Under the pieces are notes generated by a model, which was not told where the DNA came from, did not search any database, and worked only from the letters and a program-made list of their open reading frames with translations. DNA of 64,000 bases from Aquamicrobium lusatiense (GTDB lineage: Bacteria; Pseudomonadota; Alphaproteobacteria; Rhizobiales; Rhizobiaceae), in contig NZ_JACHEU010000004.1 in NCBI RefSeq assembly GCF_014201615.1, forward strand, positions 124,001 through 188,000, given 5' to 3'. Shown here piece by piece: positions 25,410 through 36,481 of this stretch. A program made the position numbers and the translations under genes. Numbering within the stretch: position 1 is the first letter of the stretch; each line of letters begins with the position of its first letter.

Positions 25410-27946
25410 CAGCGATATCTCATCGTCGCCAGCGCCGAGCGGCCTTCGCCATAGACGCAGGAGCCGTAGCCGTTGCAGGCCGCGACATATTTCTTGTCGA
25501 ACAGGTTGTTGATCTTCACGTCCAGGCGCAGCCCCTCCAGGCCGGGGTTCTTTCTGCCGAAATCATAGCCGAAGGCAAGATCGACCAGCGTGTATCCCGG
25601 CACCTTCGAGGGCAGCCCGGCGATCCATTCATTGGTGTCGGTGCCGAAGGAGGGGCCGATATGGCGAACGCCGCCGCCGAGGTTGAGCCCCTCCAACGTG
25701 CCGCTGCCGAAGGTATAGGACGCCCACAGCGAAGCCATGTGCTCGGCCACGCCCACCGGCCGCTTGCCGATGAGTGCGGCATTGTCGCTTTCGGTGATCT
25801 CGACATCGGTGAAGCTGTAGGCGGCAATGAGGTCCAGCCCGTCCAGAATGCTGGCGCGGGCCTCGGCCTCGAAGCCCTTCGACACCACCTCGCCGTTTTG
25901 CGTGATGCACCGGTTCTGCGGCAGGCCCGGGCAGACATGGCTGATGTCCGGGTCGGTGGCGGTCACGTTGTTCTTGGCGATGTGAAAGGCGGACAGGGTG
26001 AGCGAGGCGTCATAGCCTTGCGGCTCAAACTTCAGCCCGGCCTCGAACTGCCTTCCCTTCATCGGCTTCAGGGCGTTCTGATGATAATCCATGCCGAGCG
26101 CCGGCTCGAAGGAGGTCGAGTAGCTGACATAAGGCGCCAGACCGTTGTCGAACAGGTGAACCAGCCCGATGCGGCCGGTGAAGGCGTTGCTGTCGGCTTC
26201 GGACCTGCCGCCATTGGCACCCGTGACCATGTTGGTGATCTGCGACTTCGATTTTGCCCAGTCGTGGCGGCCGCTCAGCCACAGGCGCCAGTTGTCGTAG
26301 GAAATCTGGTCCTGCACATAGAGGCCGACCTGATCGAGCGGCTCCTTGCGGTCGAAGGTGAGCGTGACAGGCGTGATCGGAATGCCGTAGACCGGGTTGG
26401 TCCAGTCGATCGACCCTGCCGCACCCTGACCATAGTTGAACTTGTTGCGATAGCGCTGATAGTCCAGCCCGGCGAGCAGCGTGTGGTCGAGGGCGCCGGT
26501 GGCGAACTTCGCCTGAACCTGATTGTCGACCGAGAAGCTGCGGTCCTCATGCACCGAATAGGCGGCGTTGCGGTTGATCGTCCTGCCGTCGGCGGCAAGG
26601 CTCAGATAGTTCACGCTCTTGATGTCGTCTTCCATGTAGGCGTAGCGCAGGTTCTGGCGCACCGTCCAGGTCTCGTCGAAGCTGTGCTCGAACTGGTAGC
26701 CGATATAGGCCTGCGTGCGCTCGAAGCGGTTGTAGTTGGGGTCGCCCTGAAAGAAATGACGCGGAATCTGGCCATAGGGGCCCGGCAGCACGGTGCCGAC
26801 CGGCGGCAGGAACGCCGCGTCCGAAGTGCGCGGATCATGCTGGTAGAGCGCATGAACGGTCAGCGAGGTGTCCGCATCCGGCGCCCATGTCAGCGACGGC
26901 GCGATCAGCACCCGCTCGTCGTCCTGAAAGTCGATCTGGGTTTCGCCGACCCGTCCCATCCCGGTCAGCCGGTAGAGCAGCGTCGCATCCTCGTTGAGCG
27001 GGCCGGTGAAGTCGAAGCCGCCCTCGACCCTGCCGTAGCTGCCCACCGAGGTAAAGACCTCGTTGCGGGCGACGTCCGACGGCTGCTTCGACACCATGTT
27101 GACGAAGCCGCCCGGCGTCGCCTGTCCGTAGAGAACCGAGGACGGACCACGAAATGTCTCCACCCGCTCCAGCAGATAGGGATCGACCTGGATCGAGGTG
27201 CGCGGGCCATGGTGCCATTTCAGGCCGTCGAGATAGGTCGCATAGGTCGCGGCGGCTGAAAAGCCGCCGAAGCCGCGGATGAACACCGGGTCGAAGCGCT
27301 TGCTCTGCAGGCCCGCGGTTCCGGTCAGCACGCCCGGCGTGTAGCGCAGCGATTCCGAAACCGTGGTGGCGCTCTGGCGGTCCATCTGCTCGCGCGACAC
27401 CACCGAAATGGATTGCGGCGTCTCGATGAGGGCGGCATCGGTCTTTGAGGCGGTGGCCGAGCGTCGAGCCACGATGCCGCCGACCGGACCCAATGCGGTT
27501 TCGGCCTGGCCCTCGACATTGACCGTGTCCAGAACCACGGAGCCGTCGGGGTTCGTGCGTGCGCCCGCTGCAGCGGCGGCGGGATCGTGAATGGTCACCG
27601 CATTGGCGCTGGTGAAGGCATAGCGCAGGCCCGATGTCGCCAGCAGCCGCGCCAGCGCCTGCTCGCTGGTCATTGTGCCGCGCACGGCCGGGGCCGTGGT
27701 GCCGGAGGCGATCGCCGTGCGGTAGGCGATCTGCAGCCCGCTCTGCCCTGCAAGCGCCCGCAGCGCCTGGCCGAGCGGCTGTCCTGGAATGTTGAAATCA
27801 TGCGTGCCTGCCGTCTGCGCGGCTGCCGGCGCGACCGCCGCAACCGGGGGCAATGCGACCACGCACAGTGCCGTTCCCACCAGAAGGTGGCGCAGAAACC
27901 CGCCGCGCCCCGCCTGGAAACCCCTCTTCCCTACCCCGTACGTCAT
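25406..27946 (-). CDS. TonB-dependent ferric-siderophore receptor with signalling (STN) domain
   Basis: 846 residues; ATG at 27946 with GGGA upstream. Signal peptide (about 1-44, ending APAAAQ), then an STN/secretin-TonB short domain (about 48-112, HDFNIPGQPLGQALRALAGQSG) that contacts FecR. It continues with a plug (about 150-265, IETPQSISVVSREQMDRQSATTVSE, VFIRGFGG) and a 22-strand barrel ending in an aromatic residue (MRYRW). FpvA/FoxA-like, typical of hydroxamate or mixed siderophore receptors. It imports the chelate through the outer membrane with TonB energy and reports binding to the FecR/sigma pair encoded upstream on the same strand. Confidence 0.9.
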   Translation of the reverse strand: MTYGVGKRGFQAGRGGFLRHLLVGTALCVVALPPVAAVAPAAAQTAGTHDFNIPGQPLGQALRALAGQSGLQIAYRTAIASGTTAPAVRGTMTSEQALARLLATSGLRYAFTSANAVTIHDPAAAAAGARTNPDGSVVLDTVNVEGQAETALGPVGGIVARRSATASKTDAALIETPQSISVVSREQMDRQSATTVSESLRYTPGVLTGTAGLQSKRFDPVFIRGFGGFSAAATYATYLDGLKWHHGPRTSIQVDPYLLERVETFRGPSSVLYGQATPGGFVNMVSKQPSDVARNEVFTSVGSYGRVEGGFDFTGPLNEDATLLYRLTGMGRVGETQIDFQDDERVLIAPSLTWAPDADTSLTVHALYQHDPRTSDAAFLPPVGTVLPGPYGQIPRHFFQGDPNYNRFERTQAYIGYQFEHSFDETWTVRQNLRYAYMEDDIKSVNYLSLAADGRTINRNAAYSVHEDRSFSVDNQVQAKFATGALDHTLLAGLDYQRYRNKFNYGQGAAGSIDWTNPVYGIPITPVTLTFDRKEPLDQVGLYVQDQISYDNWRLWLSGRHDWAKSKSQITNMVTGANGGRSEADSNAFTGRIGLVHLFDNGLAPYVSYSTSFEPALGMDYHQNALKPMKGRQFEAGLKFEPQGYDASLTLSAFHIAKNNVTATDPDISHVCPGLPQNRCITQNGEVVSKGFEAEARASILDGLDLIAAYSFTDVEITESDNAALIGKRPVGVAEHMASLWASYTFGSGTLEGLNLGGGVRHIGPSFGTDTNEWIAGLPSKVPGYTLVDLAFGYDFGRKNPGLEGLRLDVKINNLFDKKYVAACNGYGSCVYGEGRSALATMRYRW

Positions 27947-28103
27947 GATCGAATCCCAAACCCTTCGTTTTCAGAAAAAGACCTTTCACAAGGTCCGCCG
28001 AAGGGTGTGGGTGGTTCTTTGCCTGAACCCTTCACCCCTATGACGGGTGAAACGCTGCTTTGCCTAAAGACGGAGATGAAGTTTTTTTGGAGGAAAACTC
28101 CCG

Positions 28104-29093
28104 TCAGGAGATCAGCACCATGACGCGCGGAATGCGGCGCACGGTGAGGCCCTGTGTCCGGGCCAGCGCCTGCATGGCCGCGAACGCCTCGCTGGTGGAG
28201 AAGATGGCGCTGACCGGCACGTTGCCGTCGACGCCCGGCCGCATCACGATCCGCTCCGGCATATAGCGCGCCAGTTCGGCCACGGCGCTGGCGAAAGGCC
28301 GCCCCTCGAAAATCACCCTGCCGGACCGCCAGGCAAGCACGGTTTCCGTGTCGACCGCCACCACCGGCTGCGGCGCGCCGCCCTCGGCATAGGCCGTCTG
28401 CTCGCTGGCGCCGAGCTCGACGCGGCGTGGGGCCGCCTCCGCCCTGTCTTGAGCCGCTGCCGGCCCCGACACAAGCACACGCCCCTCGCTGACGGTGACG
28501 GTCGCCATGCCGTCGAGGGCGCTGACGGTGAAGGTGGTGCCCAGCGCATCGCTGTTGCCGCCGAGCGCCGCAACCCGGAACAGGGAGCCCTCGTCGCGTC
28601 TGACCTGGAACTCGGCTTCGCCCCGGAGCAGCTTCACCAGCCGCATCTGCGGGCTGAAGTCCACGGCGATGGCGCTGTCTGTGTTGAGGACGGCGATGGA
28701 GCCGTCCGGCAGGTTCACCTCAGCCCGGTCGCCGACGCCGGTGGTGAAATCGGCGTTCCACCAAAGCTCCATGCGCGGAAGCGCCACGATGGCGAGGCCT
28801 GCCGCCGCTGCTGCCCCGCCGCCGGCCAGCACAGCGCGGCGGCTGATGGCTGTCCGGCGCGGCGGCCTGAACGGCAGGACGTCGCCCCGTGGCTCCTCCA
28901 GCCCCTGCAATTGCTGCCAGAAGGCGCGCTCGCGCTCGAAGGCCAGCCGGTGCTGCGGCGAACGCTCGCGCCAGGCCTTGAAGCGGGTTAGCTCCGCATC
29001 GCTGACATTGCCGGAGGTGAGCCGCACGATCCAGTCGCGGGCATCGAGAGCGGCCCCCCGGTCGTCGTCAGCGTTTTTGTCTGCCTCGTCCAT
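28104..29093 (-). CDS. FecR-type anti-sigma regulator
   Basis: 329 residues from ATG 29093; a TTG at 29123 would add ten. N-terminal cytoplasmic DUF4880 segment (about 15-60, ARDWIVRLTSGNVSDAELTRFKAW), one membrane helix (about 90-112, RRAVLAGGGAAAAAGLAIVAL), a periplasmic FecR domain (GDRAEVNLPDGSIAVLNTDS) and a C-terminal STN-like/DUF4974 domain. It carries the signal from the receptor plug to the ECF sigma factor encoded upstream. Intercistronic gaps are 102 nt on the sigma side and 157 nt on the receptor side, both long enough for extra promoters. Confidence 0.88.
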   Translation of the reverse strand: MDEADKNADDDRGAALDARDWIVRLTSGNVSDAELTRFKAWRERSPQHRLAFERERAFWQQLQGLEEPRGDVLPFRPPRRTAISRRAVLAGGGAAAAAGLAIVALPRMELWWNADFTTGVGDRAEVNLPDGSIAVLNTDSAIAVDFSPQMRLVKLLRGEAEFQVRRDEGSLFRVAALGGNSDALGTTFTVSALDGMATVTVSEGRVLVSGPAAAQDRAEAAPRRVELGASEQTAYAEGGAPQPVVAVDTETVLAWRSGRVIFEGRPFASAVAELARYMPERIVMRPGVDGNVPVSAIFSTSEAFAAMQALARTQGLTVRRIPRVMVLIS

Positions 29094-29195
29094 GTGCCGA
29101 TAGCGAAGGTTGCCGGATCCCAACGTACTGACTGTACGCTTCTACCCAAGTTGACGCGCAAGGATAGGCTTTGCCTAAACAGATCTGCAAAAGAA

Positions 29196-29711
29196 TCAGC
29201 CGGCGAAATCGTCGCGCAGCCGCGCCAGCCGTTCCAGCGCACGGCGCACATGGTAGTAGACCGCCTCATCGGTGATCCCCATCTGCTCGGCAATGCGCCG
29301 GTGAGGAATGCCGTCGATGCGGTTCATGAGGAAGATGCGGCGCGTCTTCTCCGGCAACTCGTCGAGCGCGGCCCGCACGGCATCGAGATTTTCGCGGCCG
29401 ATCACGGTGCGTTCGGGCGACACCTCGTCGATGCCCTCCCACAGGAGGCCGGAAACCTCGCGGTCGATCTCCGACCGGCGCCGTTCCTTGCGCAGATGGT
29501 CGCTGACGGTATTGCGCGCCACCTGGGCGACAAAGCCGGCCGGGTTGTCTATCGCCGCAGCGGTGCGTGCCTTTTCGAGCTTCACCCATGTGTCCTGAAC
29601 GAGATCCTCGGCCGTGGCCGCGGAACGAACGCGGGCGAGTGCCGCCGCTTCGAGGCGCGGCCGCATCTTCACGAAGGCGGCCATCAATCGCTTGAGGTCG
29701 AGCTTTTCCAC
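29196..29711 (-). CDS. ECF sigma factor, FecI type
   Basis: 171 residues from GTG 29711, preceded by AAGG at 5-nt spacing and matching the usual FecI length; TTG 29765 and ATG 29684 are alternatives. Region 2 (RPRLEAAALARVRSAATAEDLVQDTWVKLEK) and region 4 (LDELPEKTRRIFLMNRIDGIPHRRIAEQMGITDEAVYYHVRRAL) are clear. It directs RNA polymerase to the iron receptor genes when released by the adjacent FecR. First gene of the minus-strand operon sigma-fecR-receptor-binding protein-reductase. Confidence 0.88.
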   Translation of the reverse strand: MEKLDLKRLMAAFVKMRPRLEAAALARVRSAATAEDLVQDTWVKLEKARTAAAIDNPAGFVAQVARNTVSDHLRKERRRSEIDREVSGLLWEGIDEVSPERTVIGRENLDAVRAALDELPEKTRRIFLMNRIDGIPHRRIAEQMGITDEAVYYHVRRALERLARLRDDFAG

Positions 29712-30309
29712 GCCAGCCTTGCCGGAAAACACACAATGATCCGGCAGACCTAAAGGAGCCGGCAAACTGGCGCAATGGCGAGTGACTGTGTGGTTGCAGG
29801 GTCTTGCATAAAACCTGTTCCTGAAACTCAGGTTTAGTGCTTGATTTTATTGGGTTCACGGCAGACACCGCTGTCCTTCAGTGTTTCTGCATGCCGCGCG
29901 CAGTCTGTTCCATTTTTCACCCCCAGTTGCCGAACAGCAACAAAATGACGGTTCAAAGTGCTGAAAGTCGACATCACGCGGTCCGCCGGAGAACGCCCGA
30001 AAGAGCAATTGCTATGGAACATGGCCTTGCGGGAAACAGCATGTGATGTTGCTGAAGCTGAACCACAGCTGATAGGGCGGGCTTCATGATGTATTCGATG
30101 CGTCAAACCCGCTGCGAAGCCATTTTCGCCGGTTTCAGCAGGCTGGCCGGAAATGAATCGAGCGCTGCCCGGGCAAAATTGGCCATTGCAGAAGGCGATG
30201 GCTCTATGGTTAGGGTTGCAGCCGTCCACATCCGGGTTGCTTCCGAAGGTTCGCTCATGTTCCTGCCCGGAGTAAAACAGGCAGCATGCAGCGCCCGGAA
30301 GGTTGTTCC
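29712..30309. other. Divergent promoter region of the two iron-uptake operons
   Basis: About 600 bp between the sigma factor and the plus-strand permease operon. No Fur, RirA or Irr box that I can defend by eye. Open frames here (for example 30086-30313, 75 codons, and a 193-codon frame on the minus strand) have no recognisable product or convincing ribosome site. It presumably holds iron-responsive promoters. Confidence 0.4.
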
Positions 30310-30384
30310 ATGATCCGCATTCCCGTGTCTCTTTCAAGCGTGCCGGCCGCATCCTGCGCGCCGGTGACCGGCGGTATCCGATGA
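30310..30384 (+). CDS. Short leader ORF coupled to the FecCD permease
   Basis: 24 codons (begins MIRIPVSLSS) with GGAAGG 7 nt before its ATG. Its stop overlaps the permease ATG (ATGA at 30381-30384). The permease itself has no ribosome site of its own, so this mini-gene probably delivers ribosomes to it by translational coupling. No homologue recognised; it could also be a chance frame. Confidence 0.45.
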   Translation: MIRIPVSLSSVPAASCAPVTGGIR

Positions 30385-31457
30385 CAGCACCCGGCGCGCT
30401 GGAGCCCGTCAGCACCGACGGCGGCAGGCAGGTACTGGAAGTTCATGCCCGCCTCATGCGGCGACGCGGGTTTCTGGTGGCACTCATGGCGGTCATGACC
30501 CTTCTGGCGATCATGCTCGACATGACCACCGGTCCTTCGGGCATGGGATTGAGCGAGCTCTGGAAAGTCGTCACCGGGCATCCCGACACCACCCGCGCCA
30601 TGGAGGTGATCTTCTGGAACGTGCGGCTGCCCATCGCCATGATGGCGGTGCTGGTGGGGGCGGCGTTGTCTCTGGCCGGCGCGGAGATGCAGACCGTTCT
30701 CGACAATCCGCTGGCCAGTCCTTTCACATTGGGTGTCTCCTCCGCCGCATCGCTGGGCGCATCGCTTGCCATCATTCTCGGCCTCGGGCTTCCCTTCGTT
30801 CCGCCGCACATGATCATCGCCGGCAATGCCTTCGTCTTCGCGCTCGGCTCGGTGCTGCTGCTCCAGTATCTGGCGCGCGGTGGCGGTGGCATCGAGACGC
30901 TCGTGCTGTTCGGCATCGCGCTGGTCTTCACCTTCAATGCGCTGGTGGCGCTGGTGCAGTTCATGGCTTCGGCCGACGCACTCCAGCAGCTTGTGTTCTG
31001 GAGCATGGGCAATCTCGGCGCGGCCAGCTGGGAAACGGTGGCGGTGCTGGGTCTCGTCACGGTGCTGCTGTTCCCGTTTTCGCTCGCCTCGTCGTGGAAA
31101 ATGACGGCGCTTCGGCTTGGTGAAGAGCGCGCGGCAAGCTTCGGTATCGACGTTGGCCGCCTGCGGTTCTTCTCTCTGCTGCGCGTCAGCCTGCTTGCAG
31201 CCACCGCTGTCGCCTTTGTCGGAACCGTCGGTTTCATCGGCCTTGTCGGTCCTCATATCGCCCGCCTGATGGTGGGCGAGGACCACCGCTTCCTTTTGCC
31301 GGCAAGCCTGTGCAGCGGGGCGCTGGTGATGTCGCTCGCCTCCGTTGCATCAAAGACGCTGGTGCCGGGCATGCTGCTGCCGGTCGGCATCGTCACATCT
31401 CTGGTCGGTCTGCCGATCTTCTTCGTCCTGATCCATCGGAGGCGCAGGCGTCCATGA
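30381..31457 (+). CDS. Ferric-siderophore ABC permease (FecCD family)
   Basis: 358 residues from ATG 30381; the frame extends to TTG 30303 but that part looks non-coding. About nine or ten hydrophobic segments, with the family hallmarks RLPIAMMAVLVGAALSLAGAEMQ, NPLASPFTLGVSSAASLGA, GFIGLVGPHIAR and the C-terminal GMLLPVGIVTSLVGLPIFF. Single-domain BtuC-like permeases act as homodimers, so one gene can suffice. Its ATPase (31454) overlaps by ATGA. The matching binding protein and receptor are encoded on the opposite strand 5 kb away. Confidence 0.88.
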   Translation: MTAPGALEPVSTDGGRQVLEVHARLMRRRGFLVALMAVMTLLAIMLDMTTGPSGMGLSELWKVVTGHPDTTRAMEVIFWNVRLPIAMMAVLVGAALSLAGAEMQTVLDNPLASPFTLGVSSAASLGASLAIILGLGLPFVPPHMIIAGNAFVFALGSVLLLQYLARGGGGIETLVLFGIALVFTFNALVALVQFMASADALQQLVFWSMGNLGAASWETVAVLGLVTVLLFPFSLASSWKMTALRLGEERAASFGIDVGRLRFFSLLRVSLLAATAVAFVGTVGFIGLVGPHIARLMVGEDHRFLLPASLCSGALVMSLASVASKTLVPGMLLPVGIVTSLVGLPIFFVLIHRRRRRP

Positions 31458-32272
31458 GCAATAAGTCCCTGCACATCAGCGGGCTGACGGTGAGCTACGG
31501 CCGCCGTGCGATCATCCGCGACCTGCACGTCTCGCCCATACAGGCAGGCGGGATCACCGCGCTGGTCGGACCCAACGGCGCCGGCAAGTCAACGCTGCTG
31601 AGGGCTATCGCCGGCCTTTTGCCGGCCTCCGGCAAGGTGTGGCTGAACGGGCAGAACCTGCTTGCCATGTCGCGCCAGCAGCGTGCCGCTTATGTCGGCT
31701 TCATGCCGCAGTCGCTGCCGGCCGGAGTGGGGCTGAGTGTTCTGGAAACCATCGTCACGGCCCTCAAGGTGGCCTCGCCGACGGGAAACGAAAAGCTGCT
31801 GCGTCGCAGGGCGGTCGCGGTTCTGGAACGGCTGAACGCTGTTCATCTCGCGCTTGAGCCGCTTGATCGCCTTTCCGGTGGACAAAGGCAGATGGCCGGA
31901 CTCGCACAGGCGCTGGCACCTGATCCTGAACTGCTGCTGCTCGACGAGCCGACCAGTGCGCTGGATTTGCGGCACCAGTTCCACATCATGCGCACCGTGC
32001 GGGAACTCACCCGCTCGGGGCGCTCCGCCGTCATCGTGCTGCACGATCTGGCGCTGGCGGCCGAGTGGGCCGATACGGTGGTGGTGATGAGCGGCGGCGG
32101 CCTTTACGTGGAGGGCAGGCCGACGGATGCCGTTACACCCGTCATGTTGAGGGATGTATACGGGGTTGTCGCCGATGTCGTGGCGCTTCCCAGCGGCTCG
32201 CTGCGCATCGATATCAGGGATCTGACGGATAATGGCGCCGCGGCGCGACAAGCAGCCGGAGACGCAGCATGA
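31454..32272 (+). CDS. Ferric-siderophore ABC ATPase (FecE/FepC type)
   Basis: 272 residues from ATG 31454, overlapping the permease stop. Walker A GPNGAGKST (about 38-46), Q-loop (GFMPQ), signature LSGGQRQMAGLAQAL, Walker [13 protein letters not shown] and switch His (LHDLALAAEW). Closest by pattern to FecE/FepC-type ATPases. Followed by a second siderophore-interacting reductase with a 4-nt ATGA overlap, so uptake and reduction are co-expressed. Confidence 0.88.
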   Translation: MSNKSLHISGLTVSYGRRAIIRDLHVSPIQAGGITALVGPNGAGKSTLLRAIAGLLPASGKVWLNGQNLLAMSRQQRAAYVGFMPQSLPAGVGLSVLETIVTALKVASPTGNEKLLRRRAVAVLERLNAVHLALEPLDRLSGGQRQMAGLAQALAPDPELLLLDEPTSALDLRHQFHIMRTVRELTRSGRSAVIVLHDLALAAEWADTVVVMSGGGLYVEGRPTDAVTPVMLRDVYGVVADVVALPSGSLRIDIRDLTDNGAAARQAAGDAA

Positions 32273-33420
32273 ACGGGCATTTTCCACTGATGGCCGAGGC
32301 AACGGTCGCGATCGCCGATGCCGCCCGCTACATTCCCGATATCGCCGGGCATCTGGAAAGCCATGGTGCGCGCGCATCATCGCAGGGAGAAGCGACGGTT
32401 CTGGATTTCGATTTCTGCCGTGGCGTGCTGTCGCCGCAGGAAGGATCGCTGCATCTGCGCGCCGAAGCGGCAGACAGAAGCCTGCTTCAGGAAATCAAGA
32501 TGGAACTGGCCGAGCATGTCGTGGAATTCACCGGCGTTTCGGCGAGCGATATCGTCTGGACCGGAGACAAAAGCGAAAGCGGGGCGCCACCCAATTTCCG
32601 GCTGATGCGGGTGGTCAGCACCAGACGCATCACGCCGCACATGCAGCGCATTCGCCTGGCAGGTGAAAATCTGCTCCGGTTTTCGGGGCTCGGCAACATC
32701 CACTGCAAGCTGCTGGTGCCTCCGGCAGGTGTGGAGCCTGAGTGGCCGGCTCTCGATGCGCAGGGCAGCTTCCGCTGGCCCGGTGGGCCCGGCAAGCCGT
32801 CGGTGCGAAAATACACGATCCGTTCCGTGGATGCGCAAGCAGGAACGCTCGACATCGATCTGGTTGTGCATGGCGACGAAGGGCCGGGCTCGGCGTGGGC
32901 GATCGCCGCGAAGCCGGGCGATCTGATCGGAATGGTCGGTCCGGGTGGCCGGGGAATCCGGCAGGCCGGCTGGCATCTTCTGGCAGGCGATGAAACTGCA
33001 TTGCCTGCCATCGCGCGCGCCCTTGAGAACCTGTCGCCCGACAGCCGCGGCGTGGCCCTGATCGAAGTGGCGGACAGCGCCGAGGAGCAGGATATCGTTC
33101 TGCCGCAAGGCTTCGAACTGAAATGGCTGCACCGAAACGGCGCGGCCGCGGGAACGACCACGCTGCTTGCGGATGCGGTGCGGTCAGTGGCGGTGCCTGC
33201 AGGTGAAGAGCGGGTGTTCGTCTGGGCCGGTTGCGAATTTTCGGCCTTCAGGGACATACGCTCCCATGTGCGCAACGTGCTCAAGCTTGGAAAGGAACAG
33301 CACCTCGTCACCTCCTATTGGCGTCGCGGCATCAGCGAGGATGGTGCCAGCCGTCTGGACGCCGTCTCGACTGTGGTCACGAAGATCGGAAAACGTCTCG
33401 GCCTGCCGGTGGGAGACTGA
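32269..33420 (+). CDS. Second siderophore-interacting protein with DUF2218
   Basis: 383 residues. Same architecture as the protein at 23144-24235: DUF2218-like N-terminus (about 10-100), FAD barrel with RKYTIRSVDAQAGTLDIDLV, NAD(P)H half (WHLLAGDETALPAIARAL, WAGCEFSAFRDIRSHV, TSYWRRGISEDGASR), plus a 25-residue C-terminal extension. The two are diverged paralogues flanking one receptor/transporter set, perhaps specialised for different ferric chelates. Translationally coupled to the ATPase. Confidence 0.87.
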   Translation: MNGHFPLMAEATVAIADAARYIPDIAGHLESHGARASSQGEATVLDFDFCRGVLSPQEGSLHLRAEAADRSLLQEIKMELAEHVVEFTGVSASDIVWTGDKSESGAPPNFRLMRVVSTRRITPHMQRIRLAGENLLRFSGLGNIHCKLLVPPAGVEPEWPALDAQGSFRWPGGPGKPSVRKYTIRSVDAQAGTLDIDLVVHGDEGPGSAWAIAAKPGDLIGMVGPGGRGIRQAGWHLLAGDETALPAIARALENLSPDSRGVALIEVADSAEEQDIVLPQGFELKWLHRNGAAAGTTTLLADAVRSVAVPAGEERVFVWAGCEFSAFRDIRSHVRNVLKLGKEQHLVTSYWRRGISEDGASRLDAVSTVVTKIGKRLGLPVGD

Positions 33421-33656
33421 GGTTCCGGCCTGAAAGTCTGCATCGATCGCACAGGCTCTCATACATTCCGTAGCAGGCATGGCTTCCAGAGCATCATGCG
33501 GGATCAGATGGTAGCCATAGGCTCCGCTGTCCCGACGACGGGGCAGGGTGCCGCACCTGTGCATGGCAGACGTCCGTCCGGCCACGCATTGTGCTACTGC
33601 AGGCTGAACCGATATGCATGAACGATCCCCTCCGTTAATTTCCGGCACAGAAGAAC

Positions 33657-35456
<1,800 letters not shown>

Positions 35457-35470
35457 GGATTTTCAGAGCG

Positions 35471-35491
35471 CCGCTTGCCGATGGCAGGCGG
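35471..35491. terminator. Hairpin between convergent recQ and ftsZ2
   Basis: CCGCTTGCC-GAT-GGCAGGCGG, a 9-bp stem with one G-U pair in the 41-bp gap between the two stops. No T-run. Confidence 0.45.
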
Positions 35492-35497
35492 ACGCGT

Positions 35498-36481
35498 TTA
35501 TCCGGCAATTTCGATGGCCGGTGACTGCTGCCGCAGCCCCGTGGCCACCACCGAAACCCTGAACCTGCCCTGCAGGGCCTGGTCAAAGATGGCGCCGACG
35601 ATGATGTCGGCATCTGCATCGACCTCCTCGCGGATACGGGTGGCTGCTTCATCCACCTCGAACAGTGTCATGTCCTGGCCCCCGGAGATCGAGACCAGCA
35701 CACCCTTCGCGCCGCCCATCGATGCTTCGTCGAGAAGCGGATTGGCGATTGCCGCCTCTGCCGCCTTCTTTGCCCGGCCTTCGCCTGTGGCCTCGCCGGT
35801 GCCCATCATCGCGCGGCCCATGTCGCGCATCACCGAGCGCACATCGGCGAAGTCGAGATTGATGAGCCCTTCCTTCACGATCAGGTCGGTGATGCAGCTG
35901 ACGCCCGAATAGAGCACGCGATCCGCCATGATGAAGGCATCGCCGAAGGTTGTTTTCGCATCGGCGATGCGAAAAAGGTTCTGGTTCGGGATGACGATGA
36001 CCGTGTCGGCGCATTCGCGCAGGCGTTCGATGCCACGCTCCGCAGCCTGCATGCGGCGCGTACCTTCAAAAACGAAGGGCTTGGTGACAACGGCAACGGT
36101 GAGAATGCCTGCCTTGCGGGCGGCATCGGCGATGAGGGGAGCCGCCCCGGTACCGGTGCCGCCGCCCATTCCGGCGGTGACGAAGCACATATGCGTGCCG
36201 GCAAGAAGCTCCATGACTTCGCCCAGCGATTCCTCGGCGGCTGCGTAGCCGATTTCAGGCAGGGAGCCGGCGCCAAGGCCTTCGGTGGTCATGGCTCCAA
36301 GCTGGATGCGCTGCGATGCCTTCGACATGGCGAGGGCCTGCGCATCTGTGTTGGCGGCGATGAAGTTTACGCCTTCCAGCTGTTCGGTAATCATGTTGTT
36401 GACGGCGTTGCCGCCCCCGCCGCCGACCCCGATCACAGTGATTTTGGGCTTGAGTTCAACGATGTTCGGTCTGGTACTCAT
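35498..36481 (-). CDS. ftsZ: FtsZ paralogue lacking the C-terminal tail (FtsZ2 type)
   Basis: 327 residues from ATG 36481, chosen because GGAG sits 7 nt upstream; ATG 36487 is too close to it. A complete tubulin/FtsZ GTPase fold: [25 protein letters not shown] (tubulin signature) and the catalytic T7 loop [11 protein letters not shown]. It ends soon after the second domain ([13 protein letters not shown]), with no linker and no conserved C-terminal peptide for FtsA/ZipA contact. Rhizobia are known to carry such a short second FtsZ beside the main division-cluster gene. No dcw genes are nearby. Small departures from the usual text are present ([21 protein letters not shown]). Confidence 0.9.
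   Translation of the reverse strand: MSTRPNIVELKPKITVIGVGGGGGNAVNNMITEQLEGVNFIAANTDAQALAMSKASQRIQLGAMTTEGLGAGSLPEIGYAAAEESLGEVMELLAGTHMCFVTAGMGGGTGTGAAPLIADAARKAGILTVAVVTKPFVFEGTRRMQAAERGIERLRECADTVIVIPNQNLFRIADAKTTFGDAFIMADRVLYSGVSCITDLIVKEGLINLDFADVRSVMRDMGRAMMGTGEATGEGRAKKAAEAAIANPLLDEASMGGAKGVLVSISGGQDMTLFEVDEAATRIREEVDADADIIVGAIFDQALQGRFRVSVVATGLRQQSPAIEIAG

Noticed and set aside
25346..27259. Plus-strand frame of 637 codons
   Set aside because: Antisense of the TonB-dependent receptor, which has full family motifs on the minus strand.
30086..30313. 75-codon plus-strand frame before the permease operon
   Set aside because: No recognisable product and no good ribosome site; kept only as a note in the intergenic entry.
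29834..30415. Minus-strand frame of 193 codons in the iron promoter region
   Set aside because: Atypical composition, no domain, no ribosome site, and it overlaps the start of the permease.
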